A stretch of 64,000 nt of DNA from Miscanthus floridulus (GCF_019320115.1 NC_089581.1:73644101-73708100); one strand, 5' to 3'. Counted from the stretch's first letter, positions 43,238 to 57,524 are shown. Notes: generated from the sequence alone by a model not told the origin. A program made the numbers and translations.

Positions 43238-44650
43238 ATGGATTCCACTCCTATCTTCAATACGCTACACCTCTAAGCACGTGCCTAGAGCCACCAAAAT
43301 CTTTAGAGCCTATCCTAACCCCTGACTGTGAGCTACGCTCGTGTTTCATAAAACTGATTTGGGATCAATCCTTCTCGGGAGGAGGCAATGAAAACCCATA
43401 CTCACACCTACAAGAGTTTGAACAGACCTGTGCATGCTTGTGTATCACTGGCATGTATGACAAAACGTTAAGATGGAAGTTGTTTTTGTTCTCTTTGATG
43501 AAAAGAGCTAAACAATGGTACAATCAAAACATAGGAAGTATGCAAGGATTTTGGGAAACGCTATGGTCTAAATTTTGTTTATGTTTTTTTTTCCATCTCT
43601 AAGTTAGTTAGCCTTCGAAAAGAGGTTCTAAATTTTAGACAACTAGAAGAAGAATCTCTTGCCACATCATGGAATCATATTAATGACCTCATTACCACTG
43701 GCCTAGACCTTGCTACTTCAGACCTGATGCTTCTTCAACATTTTTACATGGGTCTTAGCAAGGATTTCATGGAATCCCTTGATGTAGCCTCTAGAGGAGC
43801 TTTTCTTCATCTGTCTGCTAGTAAAGCAAGGTCCATGCTTGATAAGATTAGTGACAAAACTCACTGCACTAGCATTCATCATGAAGTCCTCGAGGAAGAG
43901 AAGGAATCATCTCTCAAACAAGAAGAGGAAGTTTGGATAGCCAAATCACAACCACTTCAATCCCAAGGTTTAGCTATCAATCCCAAACCATATATACCCC
44001 AAAATCCTCTAAGAGAAGAAGAAATTCAACCTTTTGAAATTTCTTGTGAGGATGATTTTTTTGGTGCTAAATTTGGAAAAAGCTTAAACTTCTAGTTCCA
44101 TAAGAGACCATCAAGTGAATATAATTCAAATCCTCTCAAGAAAGGATCTCTTAGAAAGCGTTCTTATTCCCATGTAGGACATTGGGAAGAACTCAAGGGT
44201 GGCATGTCAAGTGATGCTATAGAAGGAGGGCTGAGCCATTTAGCCAATCCTATCTTCTCCCCTTCTATGACCACATTAGATGTCTTATCTGAACCCATCT
44301 CTCAACCCATCCTTGACCCCGATGATCCCTCTTATGCCCTTTTTCTTGAGATTCATGATGACCCTAGAAATCCACTAAGACAACCAAAGTATAGGAGACA
44401 TGAAGACTACGAGGATGACCAAGAAGAGCAACGACAATGGATGGAATGCATTAAAAATTTATATGCCATTGCTAAAGAATGGATGGACAAGGATGAAGCC
44501 TTATGGGTAGAATACAAACTTGGCTTAGATCCAATTGGTGAGCTTAAATCAATCTTGTTAATAAACATGACTCATCGAAGTTTAGAGGAGGCCTTAGATA
44601 TGATCACCCAAGAGTCACCAATCCAAGGGAAATCTTGGACAACAAAATGA
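43238..44650 (+). pseudogene. Athila-like gag
   Basis: Starts ATG 43238. The first part is full of stops. From about 43390 a Retrotrans_gag capsid region is clear: LQEFEQTCACLC, LRWKLFLFSLMKRAKQWYNQN, FWETLWSKFCL, then VLNFRQLEEESLATSWNHI and LLQHFYMGLSKDFMESLDVASRGAF. The C-terminal part is acidic (DDPSYALFLEIHDDPRNP, EDYEDDQEEQRQWMECIKNLY). One or more frameshifts lie near 43390 and 43600, and a TAG lies at 44093-44095. The Tekay element inserted 12 bases after the stop at 44650. Function lost. Confidence 0.75.
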
Positions 44651-44662
44651 CCAATGAATGTC

Positions 44663-47600
44663 TGTAACACCTCGGGTGTTTAAATATTAAAATCTGACAT
44701 GTCATCATATGCATTGCAAAGCATTTGGCATTTGGTGAAAACTTTGATGTACATTTACTAAAACAAGTTTACAATTGTGTAATGAATGTTGAATTGTATT
44801 GTTTGACTCAAGTTCAATAATTGTTTGGATTTTGAATTTTTCTAGAAAACCCCGCTTTTCAGCATTTAAACCCTACCCTAAAAATCCATTTCAAAATCTA
44901 AGCATATTTTGGGGTTGGGCCCAAAAGCAAAAGTGTAGAGCTTGGCAAGTTATAAAAAGTTTGTTTTTGGAGTTTTTCAAGTTGTTTAGAAAAAATTTGA
45001 GTAATTCAAAAAGGCGTAATTCGTTAAATATCCCCTATTTGAATTTAAAAGATCATTTCAAAATATAGATAGAATTAGGGGTTGGTTATAAAAGCAAAGT
45101 TGTAGAACTTTTGATTTTAAACAACTTTATTTTTGGAGATTTTTGAGTTGCTATACAAATTTGGGAGTAATTTGAATTTGAAACCGAATGGCAAATCTGT
45201 AAATTCGGTGAACAGTACTCACCGCCCTAGCTACATGGCCGACGATCTTCGGTTTGCTTCCAGGCGCGGTCGTGGCCGTCTTTGACGTCGCGCTGGCATG
45301 GTGAAGGCCACAGCACAGCTTCCTTGCGCTTCTAAGCCGCTCTACTTAGCCTTGGCCGTCGCCGTTTGCCTCCGCTCTCTTGCTCTGTTTTTCCGACGCC
45401 ACGGCCATAACTCCGGCGAGCTCGTGTCGATGCCCTAGTGCTTCATCGTCGCTGATAAGCTTGTCCCAGCTCTGTCTCATCCTTGCGCACCTAAATAACT
45501 AGCCTTGGTCGCTTGCCATCATCGGGAAACGCCGTTCGGTGCTTTTCTTCCTCACGGCCGGCAGCACCACTGTGGAGTGCACGTCGCCGTGGCTAGCACG
45601 CTATGGTGAGTCTCTGCCCTTACTGAGTCTTGCTTCGGCTTTGCCTCAATGATGTAGTGCTTTGTGAACCTTTGATTTCTCATTTTGACTACCACAGCTA
45701 TCGGAGCATTGCCGTCGTCGAAGATCGCTCCGCCGTGACCGCTGTCAACGTCGACCCGTGTCACCAAAGCTTATCCGGTCTCATTCTTTGCTCCAACGTG
45801 TTCGTGGTGAGCTACTAGACCTTCCCATGCCCTCTGTTTCACCATTTTCGGCTTCATTTCGCCGGCGTAGCGTATCCGCGCCGTCGTGGCCGCCATGGCC
45901 GACGTAGTGCTCAGTCCAGTCCATAGTTAGTCAGGCTTGTGCTCAAAATGGATGCGCCTAGTCTCGGGGAGGGTGTAGGTACCTTGGCCGTCGCCGTTGG
46001 ACTCACCGGCGGCGAGATATCGCCGGTCAGCGCCATCATCGCCATAGTCAAAGCACGAGGTAGAAGATGACAGGTGGGGTCACCATGTCAGTGACTCAAC
46101 GTTCAAAATGAATTTTCTGTTTTTTAGATTTAAATGAATAGTGCTATAATTTGTTATTTTTGTGTAGAATTATTTATAGCTCCAAAAATTATAAATTTTT
46201 TTGTGTGAATTCTCTATGATGTATATTATATGACAAAAATTTGAAATATTGATTTTCAGTATTTTTGGAATATGATAAAAAATTGCTCAATTAATTAATA
46301 AATGACTTTCCATGATTTTTCTAGGCTTATTTATTTATCCAAAAATTATGAAATTTATTTTGCCACTTAGTCACTAGGTAATGAACATGTAATAAAATTT
46401 TGAGCTCAATTAGAATAAGTTGATTTATTTCATAATTTTGAATTAAATAATTAATTCATAAAAGCGAATAGTAACTTTTAATGATTTAGGTTTTTGTTTG
46501 GACTTTTGGATTGAGTGATGACCTTGGGTCATTAGTTGATAATGATCCTTGGCAATTGATTTGGGTGTTGTGAAAAAGGTTTGATTAGTTTGACTTGCAA
46601 CTGTACTGCGAAGGAAAGTTGTATTCAAATTATTAATTTTGCATCCATCATAGAGCATCATGTTTCGTATTCCGCATCATGTTAAACATGGCATTGTTAC
46701 TACGTGTAGTGAATGAAGGTGAACACATGGTAGTTAATCAAGTCGTGGAAGAAGTTAATCCATCTGTTGAGGTCAGATCGAATACTTGTGAAACGTCATA
46801 GGAACCGGACTTTTCCGTCAATGAAGGCAAGCCCCGGATGCATACAACCCTACCTTGTGTTTTACAAATTAATTTTGCTTTTGCTTTTCGTTACTGCATT
46901 AAGTGGTTAGGAATTAAGTAAGAGCCTAATTGGTGCATTACCACCCTTGTTATTCCATATTTACCATATTACCAGTCTAAAACCCGTATATGCCTAGTTT
47001 TGCTTAGCTATGCGTAGAACGATGAAAGTCGGGTGACTACCTGCCACCTGCAAGTAACAAATGGAACATTGGTTAATTTTGTTAGCATGTGATATGGGAA
47101 TATGGAGTAATAAATCTAGACCGGGCGGACTCGGTGTGTGTGAGCCACAAGACATGGAGGTCTTGTGAGCGGGTTATTTCCGCCTGTGTCGATTAAGGCA
47201 CGTCCGTTGTTGAATTATATGAGGTGAGAATTTGTAGTACTAACCACATACTCCGATAAGCCTAAACTTGGCAATTCTATTACGAGAATGGCTACTCGTG
47301 CACTGGGAGTGGAGAGATGGCGGGAATAGCGTGTACCCACATGGCCATGGGCTGGAATGGTGGAGTACTGTGTTCTCGGGTGGCGCGGACCCATTCTTGT
47401 TTTAGGGGATCCAAGGGTAGGTTGGTATATGTAGGTCGGGGACCTACATATGTCGTGTGGTCTGGAATCCCTAGCTAGGCTTAATCGGTTCGAATCGTCG
47501 TTGCTCCTCGGTTAAGGAGACTCAACTCACTGTTCATCATCGTAGAATTAATAACCGGAACTTGAATAAGGCTTGTGAAGGTGTTGGATATAAAGTTTCA

Positions 47601-48252
47601 TGATCTCAGTGCGGATCGTGTCAGCTTTGTATATAATTCTTGAGAAGTTTTCTATATAATGAATGTTGTTAAAAGAGCTTTTACGCAAAAGAACTTTGAT
47701 CATTGTTAAAGCTATACCTTGAATCCCTGAGCCTGCATTACTGAGTTTATCAGTTAATATTTCGGATAAGTCTTGTTGAGTACTTTCGTACTCAGGGTTC
47801 GTTGACCCTTGTTGCAGGTGAGCCTCATGAGCAGATCTATTTTGGATCATGCTGCATGACTATCATTCATTCTGACGATGAGAAGTAAATGTGTGATCCT
47901 TGGGTAGGATGTTTATTTTGTGTGATATGTCTATATTAATTATGCCACTCCACTACTACTATGGTTTGTAATAATTATCGAACTTAGTTTGTAAGGTTTG
48001 AAACAACTAGTTTGTAAACTATGTTATCATAAGACTTCCGCTGTTTTTACTCTGGTTTTGATATTTGAATAAATGTTGTAATACTGCAATGACTCTGTAA
48101 CGTGATCCTGCTCGGAAATCATGGATGATTCGGGGTTCCCTAAGGATACCCGATAGTCTTTTTAAGTTATTGGAAACATATGTATAAATGTCAAAAGTTG
48201 TTGAACAGTGATAGGTGCATGTGGGCCCTATAACTTAGGAGGTTCTGCCACA
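44663..48252 (+). repeat. 5' LTR of the Tekay element
   Basis: 3590 bp. In the first 580 bases I count roughly nine or ten differences from the right LTR. It contains a GC-rich block (45220-46070) and no protein that I can support. Frames seen here recur in the right LTR. Confidence 0.93.
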
Positions 48253-48656
48253 TAATAGTATTAGAGTGATCGTTATAAGGTTTTTGTTGTATTGTTTTAT
48301 AAAAACTTCAAAATGATTTGGATGACTAAATTTAACTTGGTAATTTAGTCCAAATTGCTTCTGACTTATCTTATTTCTTTCTCACCATTCCCTATTTGAT
48401 TAAAAGGTTTTTGTGTGGTGGAGTAGTAATCATACTATGCCCTATATAAAAATAAATGTTGTTTATGTGCATTATAAACTTTGATGTTTTTGTTCGTAAG
48501 AACGATGCATGCATCATGAATAATTCACTCATTACTTCCTTCACCTCTTAGTCTGGAGTTGAGTAGTGAGTCTGGTTTGAGGAATGTAATCCATCTTAGC
48601 TACTTTTTGGATTTTGATCAAATGATCTTACTTAGATTAAATTGGCTTCCTACAGT
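48253..48656 (+). other. Tekay primer site and leader
   Basis: TAATAGTATTAGAG directly after the LTR is a degenerate Met-tRNA-type primer site (normal TGGTATCAGAG). The leader to the gag start is AT-rich and non-coding. Confidence 0.6.
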
Positions 48657-51600
48657 ATGGCTCATGCCAAGATGATGCCCCGTAAGTCCACTGGACCCAA
48701 AGGAGTTCCTCGTCACCAACTTGCCCCTAGAAACGATGGTGCTAGCAGTAGTAGTTCTAGGCCTGATCCTAAGGCAGAGATACAGAGGATTTCCGCAGAG
48801 TTAGCACAAGCTACTAGAGATAGGGCTTTGGATGCTATATAGGTGGGAGAATTATAGGATCAATTGAGGCATCTCACCACCACACACAGGAACTGCGAAA
48901 GTATGTTAGTTCGTACGGTGGAAGGAAGAAATGAAGCTTGGCACAGGGAAAATGTAGCTAGAGCTAGAACTCATGAGCTAGAATTCTATGTAGGAGATTT
49001 AGAAGAACATAATACATATCTACATGAGGAAGTTCATAGGCTTAGCAATCTACTAAATCCGAATCATAAGCCTCAAGCTGATGCCATGGACCCCGGTGTC
49101 ATCCTTGCCGATGATGATGAATCGGGAGAAGAAGAAGAAGAAGATCCTGAAGAATTAGTAATGATCGATGAAAGTGATGATGAAGGTGGTAATAATTCTG
49201 GAATGGATACCGAGCCTGAAGTTTGAAGAAATTGAGGAAAAGAGTAGAGTTGTATAATAGTAGCTCTAATGCGTCATACGCAGGGTTCGTTTATTCCGGG
49301 AACTTCACAAGATGAGGATGGTATTCTAGATCCGCCACCAGTTCCAACCAATTTAGCTGATGCTATAACTGCACTTGTCAATGTGATGGCTGAAAATTCT
49401 CATTTGCTTCATGAGATGGCTCAGAGTAATCAGAATCAGATGTACAGAAACCGTGGACACCACCATAACTGCCAGAAGGCTACATATGTTGATTTCACAG
49501 ACACAAGACCCCCGGTGTTCACCAAGGCAGATGAACCATTGGAGGCTGATGACTGGCTTCGAACCATGGAGTAGAAATTTGACCTTATCCCATGCATGGA
49601 GTATCAGAAACCTACGTTTGCCGCCCAACAACTTAGAGGAGCAGCAAGTGCTTGGTGGGCAAACTTAGTGGCTATGCAACCTGCTGGCATTCTAATAACT
49701 TAGGCTGAGTTCCGTACTGCCTTCAGAGCCCATTATATCCCTGAAGGAGTGATGGCTATGAAGCTAGATGAATTCCTTGCTTTGAAACAAGGAGATCAAT
49801 GCGTGATGCAGTATGTGGGAAGATTTAATCATCTGTCCCAATATGCATCCGAACATGTCAATATCGATGCCAAGAAGAAGAGGTGGTTTATGAGAGGCCT
49901 AAATACCAAGTTGCAGACTATGATGACCACTTGCACTAATGTTACTTATCATGAGGCAGTAAATATTGCAATTGCTTCAGAGTCAAAGTATCGGCAGCAT
50001 AAGGAGCTCAAAAAGAAAAATAGTGTGTCGTCTGGATCTTTTGGGGGAAATCAGAAGAGGCAGAGGGTGATTTATCATCCAGTACAGCATAATCGTCCTC
50101 CTTATCGTTCGCCACAGTTCCAAGCCGGGCAACAGTCAAATGTCCGTCCTGCTATAACCTATCCGAGTTCACAATCAACCAATGCTCCTGGTGGCAATGC
50201 TCCAACATCCCAGGGTCACAACTATCCATGCTACAATTGTGGAAGGACTAGTCATTTCTCTAGGGAATGTCCATATCCTAGGCAGGCTAATCAAAATTAT
50301 CAGAAGGCCCTTGCTAATCAACAACAGGGTCAGGCACCAAATAGGAACCCCAATCAGAATGCTCAGAAGGGCAAAGATGAGAGGAAGACAGGACAGATGT
50401 TCTATATTCAAGCTGGAGAAATTCCAGAAGGGGAGCCAGTGATGATGGGTATGTTTCCTGTTGCCAATCACCCTGTAATTATACTTTTTGATTTCGGCGC
50501 ATCACATTCATTCATCAATAGAACATTTGTCGTGAAGCATGAAATTTCAATTGAGGCAACAAAGGAAAGTTTCTTTATACAGTCGCCCGGGGGACGTCTA
50601 TGTACTAAGGAAATGGTATACCAGGTACCCATAAACCTGGGTGGGCATATTTTTCCCACTACCATGATTATCCTTAAGGATCAGGATATAGATGTAATCT
50701 TGGGAATGAATTGGATGTATCAGCATAAGGCTGTTATAGATGCTTTGAATAGGACCTTAAGAGTGAGTTTGCCTGATAGTAATTCTCAACTTCTTATCCA
50801 ACTTCCAACCCTAAGAAGATCAGTGAGCAAGATTTGTGCAACTGTTGTCAAAGAGATTAGAGATATTCCAGTAGTGTGTGAATTTCCGGATGTGTTTCCT
50901 AAAGATTTACCCGGTCTACCACCTGATAGGGATGTACAGTTCAATATAGAGTTATAACCTGGAATAGCTCCAATTTCTCGGAGAGCTTATAGGATGCCAC
51001 CTAAGGAATTGGCCGAGTTGAAAACTCAGTTACAAGAATTGATTGAGAAAGGGTTTATCCAACCTAGTTCTTCACCTTGGGGATGTCCGGCAATTTTTGT
51101 GAAAAAGAAAGATGAGACCCTGAGGTTATGTGTTGACTATCGTCCATTGAATGAAGTGACCATCAAGAATAAGTATCCATTACCTCGAATAGATCTGCTT
51201 TTTGATCAATTGGCCAGAGCCAAAGTTTTCTCCAAGATAGATTTGAGATCAGGATATCACCAAATCAAGATAAAGCCTGAGGATATTCCCAAAACAGCAT
51301 TTACCACAAGATATGGATTATATGAATACTTGGTAATGTCTTTTGGTTTGACAAATGCTCCAGCTCATTTCATGTATCTAATGAACTCAGTATTCATGCC
51401 TGAGCTAGATAAGTTTGTAGTAGTGTTTATTGATGACATTTTAGTATATTCCAAGAATAAGAAAGAACATGCGGAACATCTTAGAATTATTCTGACTCAT
51501 TTGAGAGAACATCAACTATATGCCAAGTTTAGCAAGTGTGATTTTTGGCTTAAGGAAGTGCAATTTCTTGGACATGTCTTGTCAGCTGAAGGAGTTGTAG

Positions 51601-53759
51601 TTGATCCAAGCAAAGTGAAGGATGTGCTTGATTGGAAACCGCCAACCATAGTTCATTAAGTTTGGAGTTTTCTGGGTTTGGCGGGATATTACCATTAGTT
51701 TATTCCAGATTTCTCAAAGATATCAAAGTCCATAACTGAATTGTTGAAGAACCAAGTTAAGTTTGTCTAGTCATCAGATTGTGAGAAGGCTTTCCAGACT
51801 TTGAAGAGACTGTTAACCACTGCACCAGTATTAGCCCAACCTGACATTGAGAAGCCATTTGATGTTTATTGTGATGCTTCAGGTATTGGTATTGGATGTG
51901 TGTTGATGCAAGAAGGCCGAGTCATTGCCTATGCATCTAGGCAACTTAAGCAACATGAAGAACATTATCCGACTCATGACTTGGAGTTAGCAGCTGTGGT
52001 TCATGCTCTGAAGATTTGGCGGCATTACCTGCTTGGTAATACATGCCATATGTATACAGACCACAAAAGCTTAAAGTATATCTTTACTCAGTCAGAGTTG
52101 AACATGCGACAAAGAAGATGGTTAGAACTGATTAAGGATTATGATTTGGAAGTACATTATCACCCCAGTAAAGCAAATGTGGTTGCAGATGCCCTCAGTC
52201 GCAAAAGTTATTGCAATTGTCTGACAGTGAGAACAATGGGTTTGAATTTATGTCAAGAAATGGAAAAGTTGAATGTAGAAGTAATTCAACAAGGAAGTTT
52301 GACCAACATAATTGTTGAAGCCACTATTCGAGATCAAGTTATTGCTGCTCAGAAGGAAAACAAGGGTATAGCCCATATCAAGGAAAGAGTCAAGAATGGA
52401 AAAGCGGAATGCTTTAGTATTGACAATGAAGATGTGTTGTGGTTCAAGGATCGCCTGGTGGTACAAAAAGTTCCTAAGTTGCAGCAGTCAATTCTAGATG
52501 AGGCACATGCTACTAGGTTATCAATCCATCCAGGAAGTAACAAGATGTACCATGACTTGAAGAAAAGATTCTGGTGGACTAAAATGAAAATAGAGATTGC
52601 TAGATATATAGCAAAGTGTGATACTTGTCAAAAGGTGAAAGCTATACATTTGAGGTCTGCTAGTGAATTACAACCATTACCTATTCCATCTTGGAAGTGG
52701 GAGGATATAAGTATGGATTTTATTGTTGGTCTACCCAAGACATCAAAGGGATTTGACTCAGTATGGGTTATTGTAGATCGACTCACTAAGTCAGCACATT
52801 TTCTTCTAGTCAAGACAATATATCCTATGATCCAATATGCCAAGATGTATTTAGCAAGAATCATGAGTCTCCATGGAGTACCCAAGACTATTGTGTCAGC
52901 TAAAGGTACACAATTTGTCTCCAACTTTTGGAAACAATTGCATTCTTCATTGGGTACCAAACTTCTATATAGTACAGCTTATCATCCGCAAACTGATGGA
53001 CAGACTAAAAGAGTTAATCAAGTACTTGAAGATATGTTAAGGTGTTGTGTCCTTAACTATTCCAATAAGTGGGACGAATGCTTACCTTTGGCCGAGTTCT
53101 CATACAACAATAGTTATCAGGAAAGCATTAGAATGGCTCCATTTGAAGCACTCTATGGTCGTAGATGTAGGACATTATTGAGTTGGTCTGAGCCTGGAGA
53201 AAGAAGATTCTTTGGAGTTGACCTTGTGAAAGAAACAGAAGACAAGGTTAGACAAATACAGAGTAATTTGAAGATAGCTCAATCCCGACAAAAGAGTTAT
53301 GCGGATAGAAGACAGAGACCATTGGTATTTACCAAAGGAGATTTTGTATATCTAAAAGTATCACCAATGAAGGGAGTTACCCATTTCGGTATTAAAGGAA
53401 AGTTGGCACCCCGATACATTGGACCATATCAAATTTTGGAGAGGTATGGAAAAGTGGCATATCGCTTGAAGTTACCTGAACATCTTGTAGCTGTGCATGA
53501 TGTGTTCCATGTTTCTCAATTGAAAAAGTGTCTCCGAGTGCCTGAACAAAATGTTGAAATTGAAGGAGTAGAACTAGAACCGGATTTAACCTATTCCGAA
53601 TATCCTATCCGAGTGTTAGATCAGAAAGATCATGTTACTCGAAGACAGACAATCAAGTTCTATAAAATACAATGGAATCAACATTCAGAAGAGGAAGCTA
53701 CATGGGAATCAGAAGATTACTTGTTAGAAAAGTTTCCAGAGTTTCTAGCGTCAATATAG
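48657..53759 (+). pseudogene. Tekay gag-pol polyprotein with multiple in-frame stops
   Basis: One frame runs from ATG 48657 to 53759. Order: gag (capsid about 49500-49990), knuckle CYNCGRTSHFSREC (about 50230), protease with LFDFGASHSF, RT (50994-51659) with intact FIDDILVYS, RNase H ([31 protein letters not shown]), integrase zinc part ([19 protein letters not shown]), integrase core, and a C-terminal chromodomain ([20 protein letters not shown]). In-frame stops lie at 48840, 48855, 49224 (with others shortly after it), 49572, 49701, 50955, 51657, 51696 and 51768. Protease has Phe for the usual Ser after the catalytic Asp. Integrase has lost two acidic residues: Ala at 52899 and Lys at 53007. 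The region 49224-49260 may also hold a frameshift. Not functional. Confidence 0.93.
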
Positions 53760-53927
53760 AATAGAGTAGTGTTAGTTGTGCTCGGTTGCTACAAGTTGTG
53801 TTTTGTAAAGGAACCTCAGCTGTTTTATAGGCAAGTTTTGGATGTTTTTGGACTGACACATTTCCTTTTCCATTACTTACCCTATGGCTTTGAATCTCGG
53901 GGCGAGATTTCTTTTAGGGGGAAGGAT
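53760..53927 (+). other. Tekay 3' untranslated stretch and polypurine tract
   Basis: A short non-coding region after the pol stop. TTTTAGGGGGAAGGAT directly precedes the right LTR and is the plus-strand primer. Confidence 0.7.
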
Positions 53928-56900
53928 TGTAACACCTCGGGTGTTTAAATATTAAAATCTGACATGTCATCATATGCATTGCAAAGCATTTGGCATTTGG
54001 TGAAAACTTTGATGTACATTTACTAAAACAAGTTTACAATTGTGTAATGAATGTTGAATTGTATTGTTTGACTCAAGTTCAATATTTGTTTGGATTTTGA
54101 ATTTTTCTAGAAAACCCCGCTTTTCAGCATTTAAACCCTACCCTAAAAATCTATTTCAAAATCTAAGCATATTTTGGGGTTGGGCCCAAAAGAAAAAGTG
54201 TAGAGCCTGGCAAGTTATGCAAAGTTTGTTTTTGGAGTTTTTCAAGTTGTTTAGAAAAATTTTGAGTAATTCAAAAAGGCGTAATTCGTTAAATATCCCC
54301 TATTTGAATTTAAAAGATCATTTCAAAATCTAGATAGAATTAGGGGTTGGTTATAAAAGCAAAGTTGTAGAACTTTTGATTTTAAACAACTTTTATTTTT
54401 GGAGATTTTTGAGTTGCTATACAAATTTGGGAGTAATTTGAATTTGAAACCGAATGGCAAATCTGTAAATTCGGTGAACAGTACTCACCGCCCTAGCTAC
54501 ATGGCCGGCGATCTTCGGTTTGCTTCCAGGCGCGGTCGTGGCCGTCTTTGACATCACGCTGGCGTGGTGAAGGCCACAGCGCAGCTTCCTTGCGCTTCTG
54601 AGCCGCTCTACTTAGCCTTGGCTGTCGCCGTTTGCCTCCACTCTCTTGCTCTGTTTTTCCGACGCCACGGCCATAACTCCGGCGAGCTCGTGTCGATGCC
54701 GTAGTGCTTCACCGTCGCTGATAAGCTTGTCCCAGCTCCATCTCATCCTTGCGCACCTAAATAACTAGCCCTGGTCGCTTGCCATCATCGGGAAACGCCG
54801 TTCGGCGCTTTTCTTCCTCACGGCCGGCAGCACCACCGTGGAGTGCGCGTCGCCGTGGCTAGCGCGCTACGGTGAGTCTCTGCCCATACCGAGTCTTGCT
54901 TTGGCTTCACCTCAATGATGTAGTGCTTTGTGAACCTTTGATTTCTCATTTTGACCACCACAGCTACCGGAGCATCGCCGTCGTCGAAGATCGCTCCGCC
55001 GTGACCGCTATCAACGTCGACCCGTGTCACCGAAGCTTATCCGGTCTCGTTCTTTGCTCCAACGTGTTCGTGGTGAGCTACTGGACCTTCCCATGCCCTC
55101 TGTTTCACCATTTTCGGCTTCATTTCACCAGCATAGTGTAGCCGCGCCGTCGTGGCCACCATGGCCGACATAGTGCTCGGTCTAGTCCATAGTTAGTCAG
55201 ACTTGTGCTCAAAATGGATGCGCCTAGTCTCGGGGAGGGTGTAGGTACCTTGGCCGTCGCCGTTGGACTCACCGGCGGTGAGATATCGCCGGTCAGCACC
55301 ATCATCGCCGTAGTCAAAGCGCGAGGTAGAAGATGACAGGTGGGGTCACCATGTCAGTGACTCAACGTTCAAAATGAATTTTTCGTTTTTCAGATTTAAA
55401 TGAATAGTGCTGTAATTTGTTATTTTTGTGTAGAATTATTTAGAGCTCCAAAAATTATAAAAAATTTTATGTGAATTCTCTATGATGTATATTATATGAC
55501 AAAAATTTGAAATATTGATTTTCAGTATTTTTGGAATATGATAAAAAAATTGCTCAATTAATTAATAAATGACTTTCCATGATTTTTCTAGGCTTATTTA
55601 TTTATCCAAAAATTATGAAATTTATTTTGCCACTTAGTCACCAGGTAATGAACATGTACTAAAATTTTGAGCTCAATTAGAATAAGTTGATTTATTTCAT
55701 AATTTTGAATTAAATAATTAATTCATAAAAGCGAATAGTAACTTTTAATGATTTAGGTTTTTGTTTGGACTTTTGGATTGAGTGATGACCTTGGGTCATT
55801 AGTTGATAATGATCCTTGGCAATTGATTTGGGTGTTGTGAAAAAGGTTTGATTAGTTTGACTTGCAACTGTACCGCGAAGGAAAGTTGTATTCAAATTAT
55901 TAATTTTGCATCCATCATAGAGCATCATGTTTCGTATTCCGCATCATGTTAAACATGGCATTGTTACTATGTGTAGTGAACGAAGGTGAACACATGGTAG
56001 TTAATCAAGTCGTGGAAGAAGTTAATCCATCTGTTGAGGTCGGATCGAATACTTGTGAAACGTCGTAGGAACTAGACTTTTCCGTCAACGAAGGCAAGCC
56101 CTGGATGCATACAACCCTACCTTGTGTTTTACAAATTAATTTTGCTTTTGCTTTCCGTTACTGCATTAAGTGGTTAGGAGTTAAGTAAGAGCCTAATTGG
56201 TGCATTACCACCCTTGTTATTCCATATTTACCATATTACCAGTCTAAAACCCGTATATGCCTAGTTTTGCTTAGCTATGCGTAGAACGATGAAAGTCAGG
56301 TGACTACCTGCCACCTGCAAGTAACAAATGGAACATTGGTTAATTTTGTTAGCATGTGATATGAGAATGTGGAGTAATAAATCTAGACCGGGCGGACTCG
56401 GTGTGTGTGAGCCACAAGACATGGAGGTCTTGTGAGCGGGTTATTTCCGCCTGTGTCGATTAAGGCACGTCCGTTGTTGAATTGTATGAGGTGAGAATTT
56501 GTAGTACTAACCACATACTTTGGTAAGCCTGAACTTGGCAATTCTATTATGAGAATGGCTACTCATGCACTGGGAGTGGAGAGATGGCGGGAATAGCGTG
56601 TACCCATGTGGCCATGGGCTGGAATGGTGGAGTACTGTGTTCTCGGGTGGCGCAGACCCATTCTTGTTTTAGGGGATCTAAGGGTAGGTTGGTATATGTA
56701 GGTCGGGGACCTGCATATGTCGTGTGGTCTGGAATCCCCAGCTGGGCTTAATCGGTTCGAATCATCATTGCTCCTCGGTTAAGGAGACTCAACTCACTAT
56801 TCATCATCGTAGAATTAATAACCAGAACTTGAATAAGGCTTGTGAAGGTGTTGGATATGAAGTTTCATGATCTCAGTGCGGATCGTGTCAGCTTTGTATA

Positions 56901-57519
56901 TAATTCTTGAGAAGTTTTCTATATAATGAATATTGTTAAAAGAGCTTTTACGCAAAAGAACTTTGATCATTGTTAAAGCTATACCTTGAATCCCTAAGCC
57001 TGCATTACTGAGTTTATCAATTAATATTTCGGATAAGTCTTGTTGAGTACTTTCATACTCAGGGTTCGTTGACCCTTGTTGTAGGTGAGCCTCATGAGCA
57101 GATCTGTTTTGGATCGTGCTGCATGACTATCGTTTGTTCTAACGATGAGAAGTAAATGTGTGATCCTTGGGCAGGATGTTTATTTTGTGTGATATGTCTA
57201 TATTAATTATGCCACTCCACTACTACTATGGTTTGTAATAATTATCGAACTTAGTTTGTAAGGTTTGAAACAACTGGTTTGTAAACTATGTTATTGTAAG
57301 ACTTCCGCTGTTTTTACTCTGGTTTTGATATTTGAATAAATGTTGTAATACTGTAATGACTCTGTAATGTGATCCTGCTCGGAAATCGTGGATGATTCGG
57401 GGTTCCCCGAGGACACTCGACAGTCTTTTTAAGTTATTGGAAACATATGCATAAATGTCAAAAGTCGTCGGACAGTGATAGGTGCATGTGGGCCCTATAA
57501 CTTAGGAGGTTCTGCCACA
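53928..57519 (+). repeat. 3' LTR of the Tekay element
   Basis: 3592 bp, co-linear with the left LTR and ending TCTGCCACA before the ATGTC duplication. Confidence 0.94.
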
Positions 57520-57524
57520 ATGTC

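Larger units (their letters stand above)
44663..57519 (+). mobile_element. Gypsy chromovirus (Tekay/Del type), full length
   Basis: 12.86 kb. LTRs of 3590 bp (44663-48252) and 3592 bp (53928-57519) start TGTAACACCTCGGG and end TCTGCCACA. The target duplication ATGTC is perfect (44658-44662 and 57520-57524). Primer site 48253 on, gag-pol 48657-53759, polypurine tract (TTTTAGGGGGAAGGAT) before the right LTR. The chromodomain at the end of pol and the long LTRs place it in the Tekay/Del branch. It is inactive (stops and integrase mutations). Confidence 0.95.

Noticed and set aside
45552..45818. Open frames in the GC-rich part of the Tekay LTR
   Set aside because: Repeated in the right LTR (54818-55141), broken differently there; no domain.
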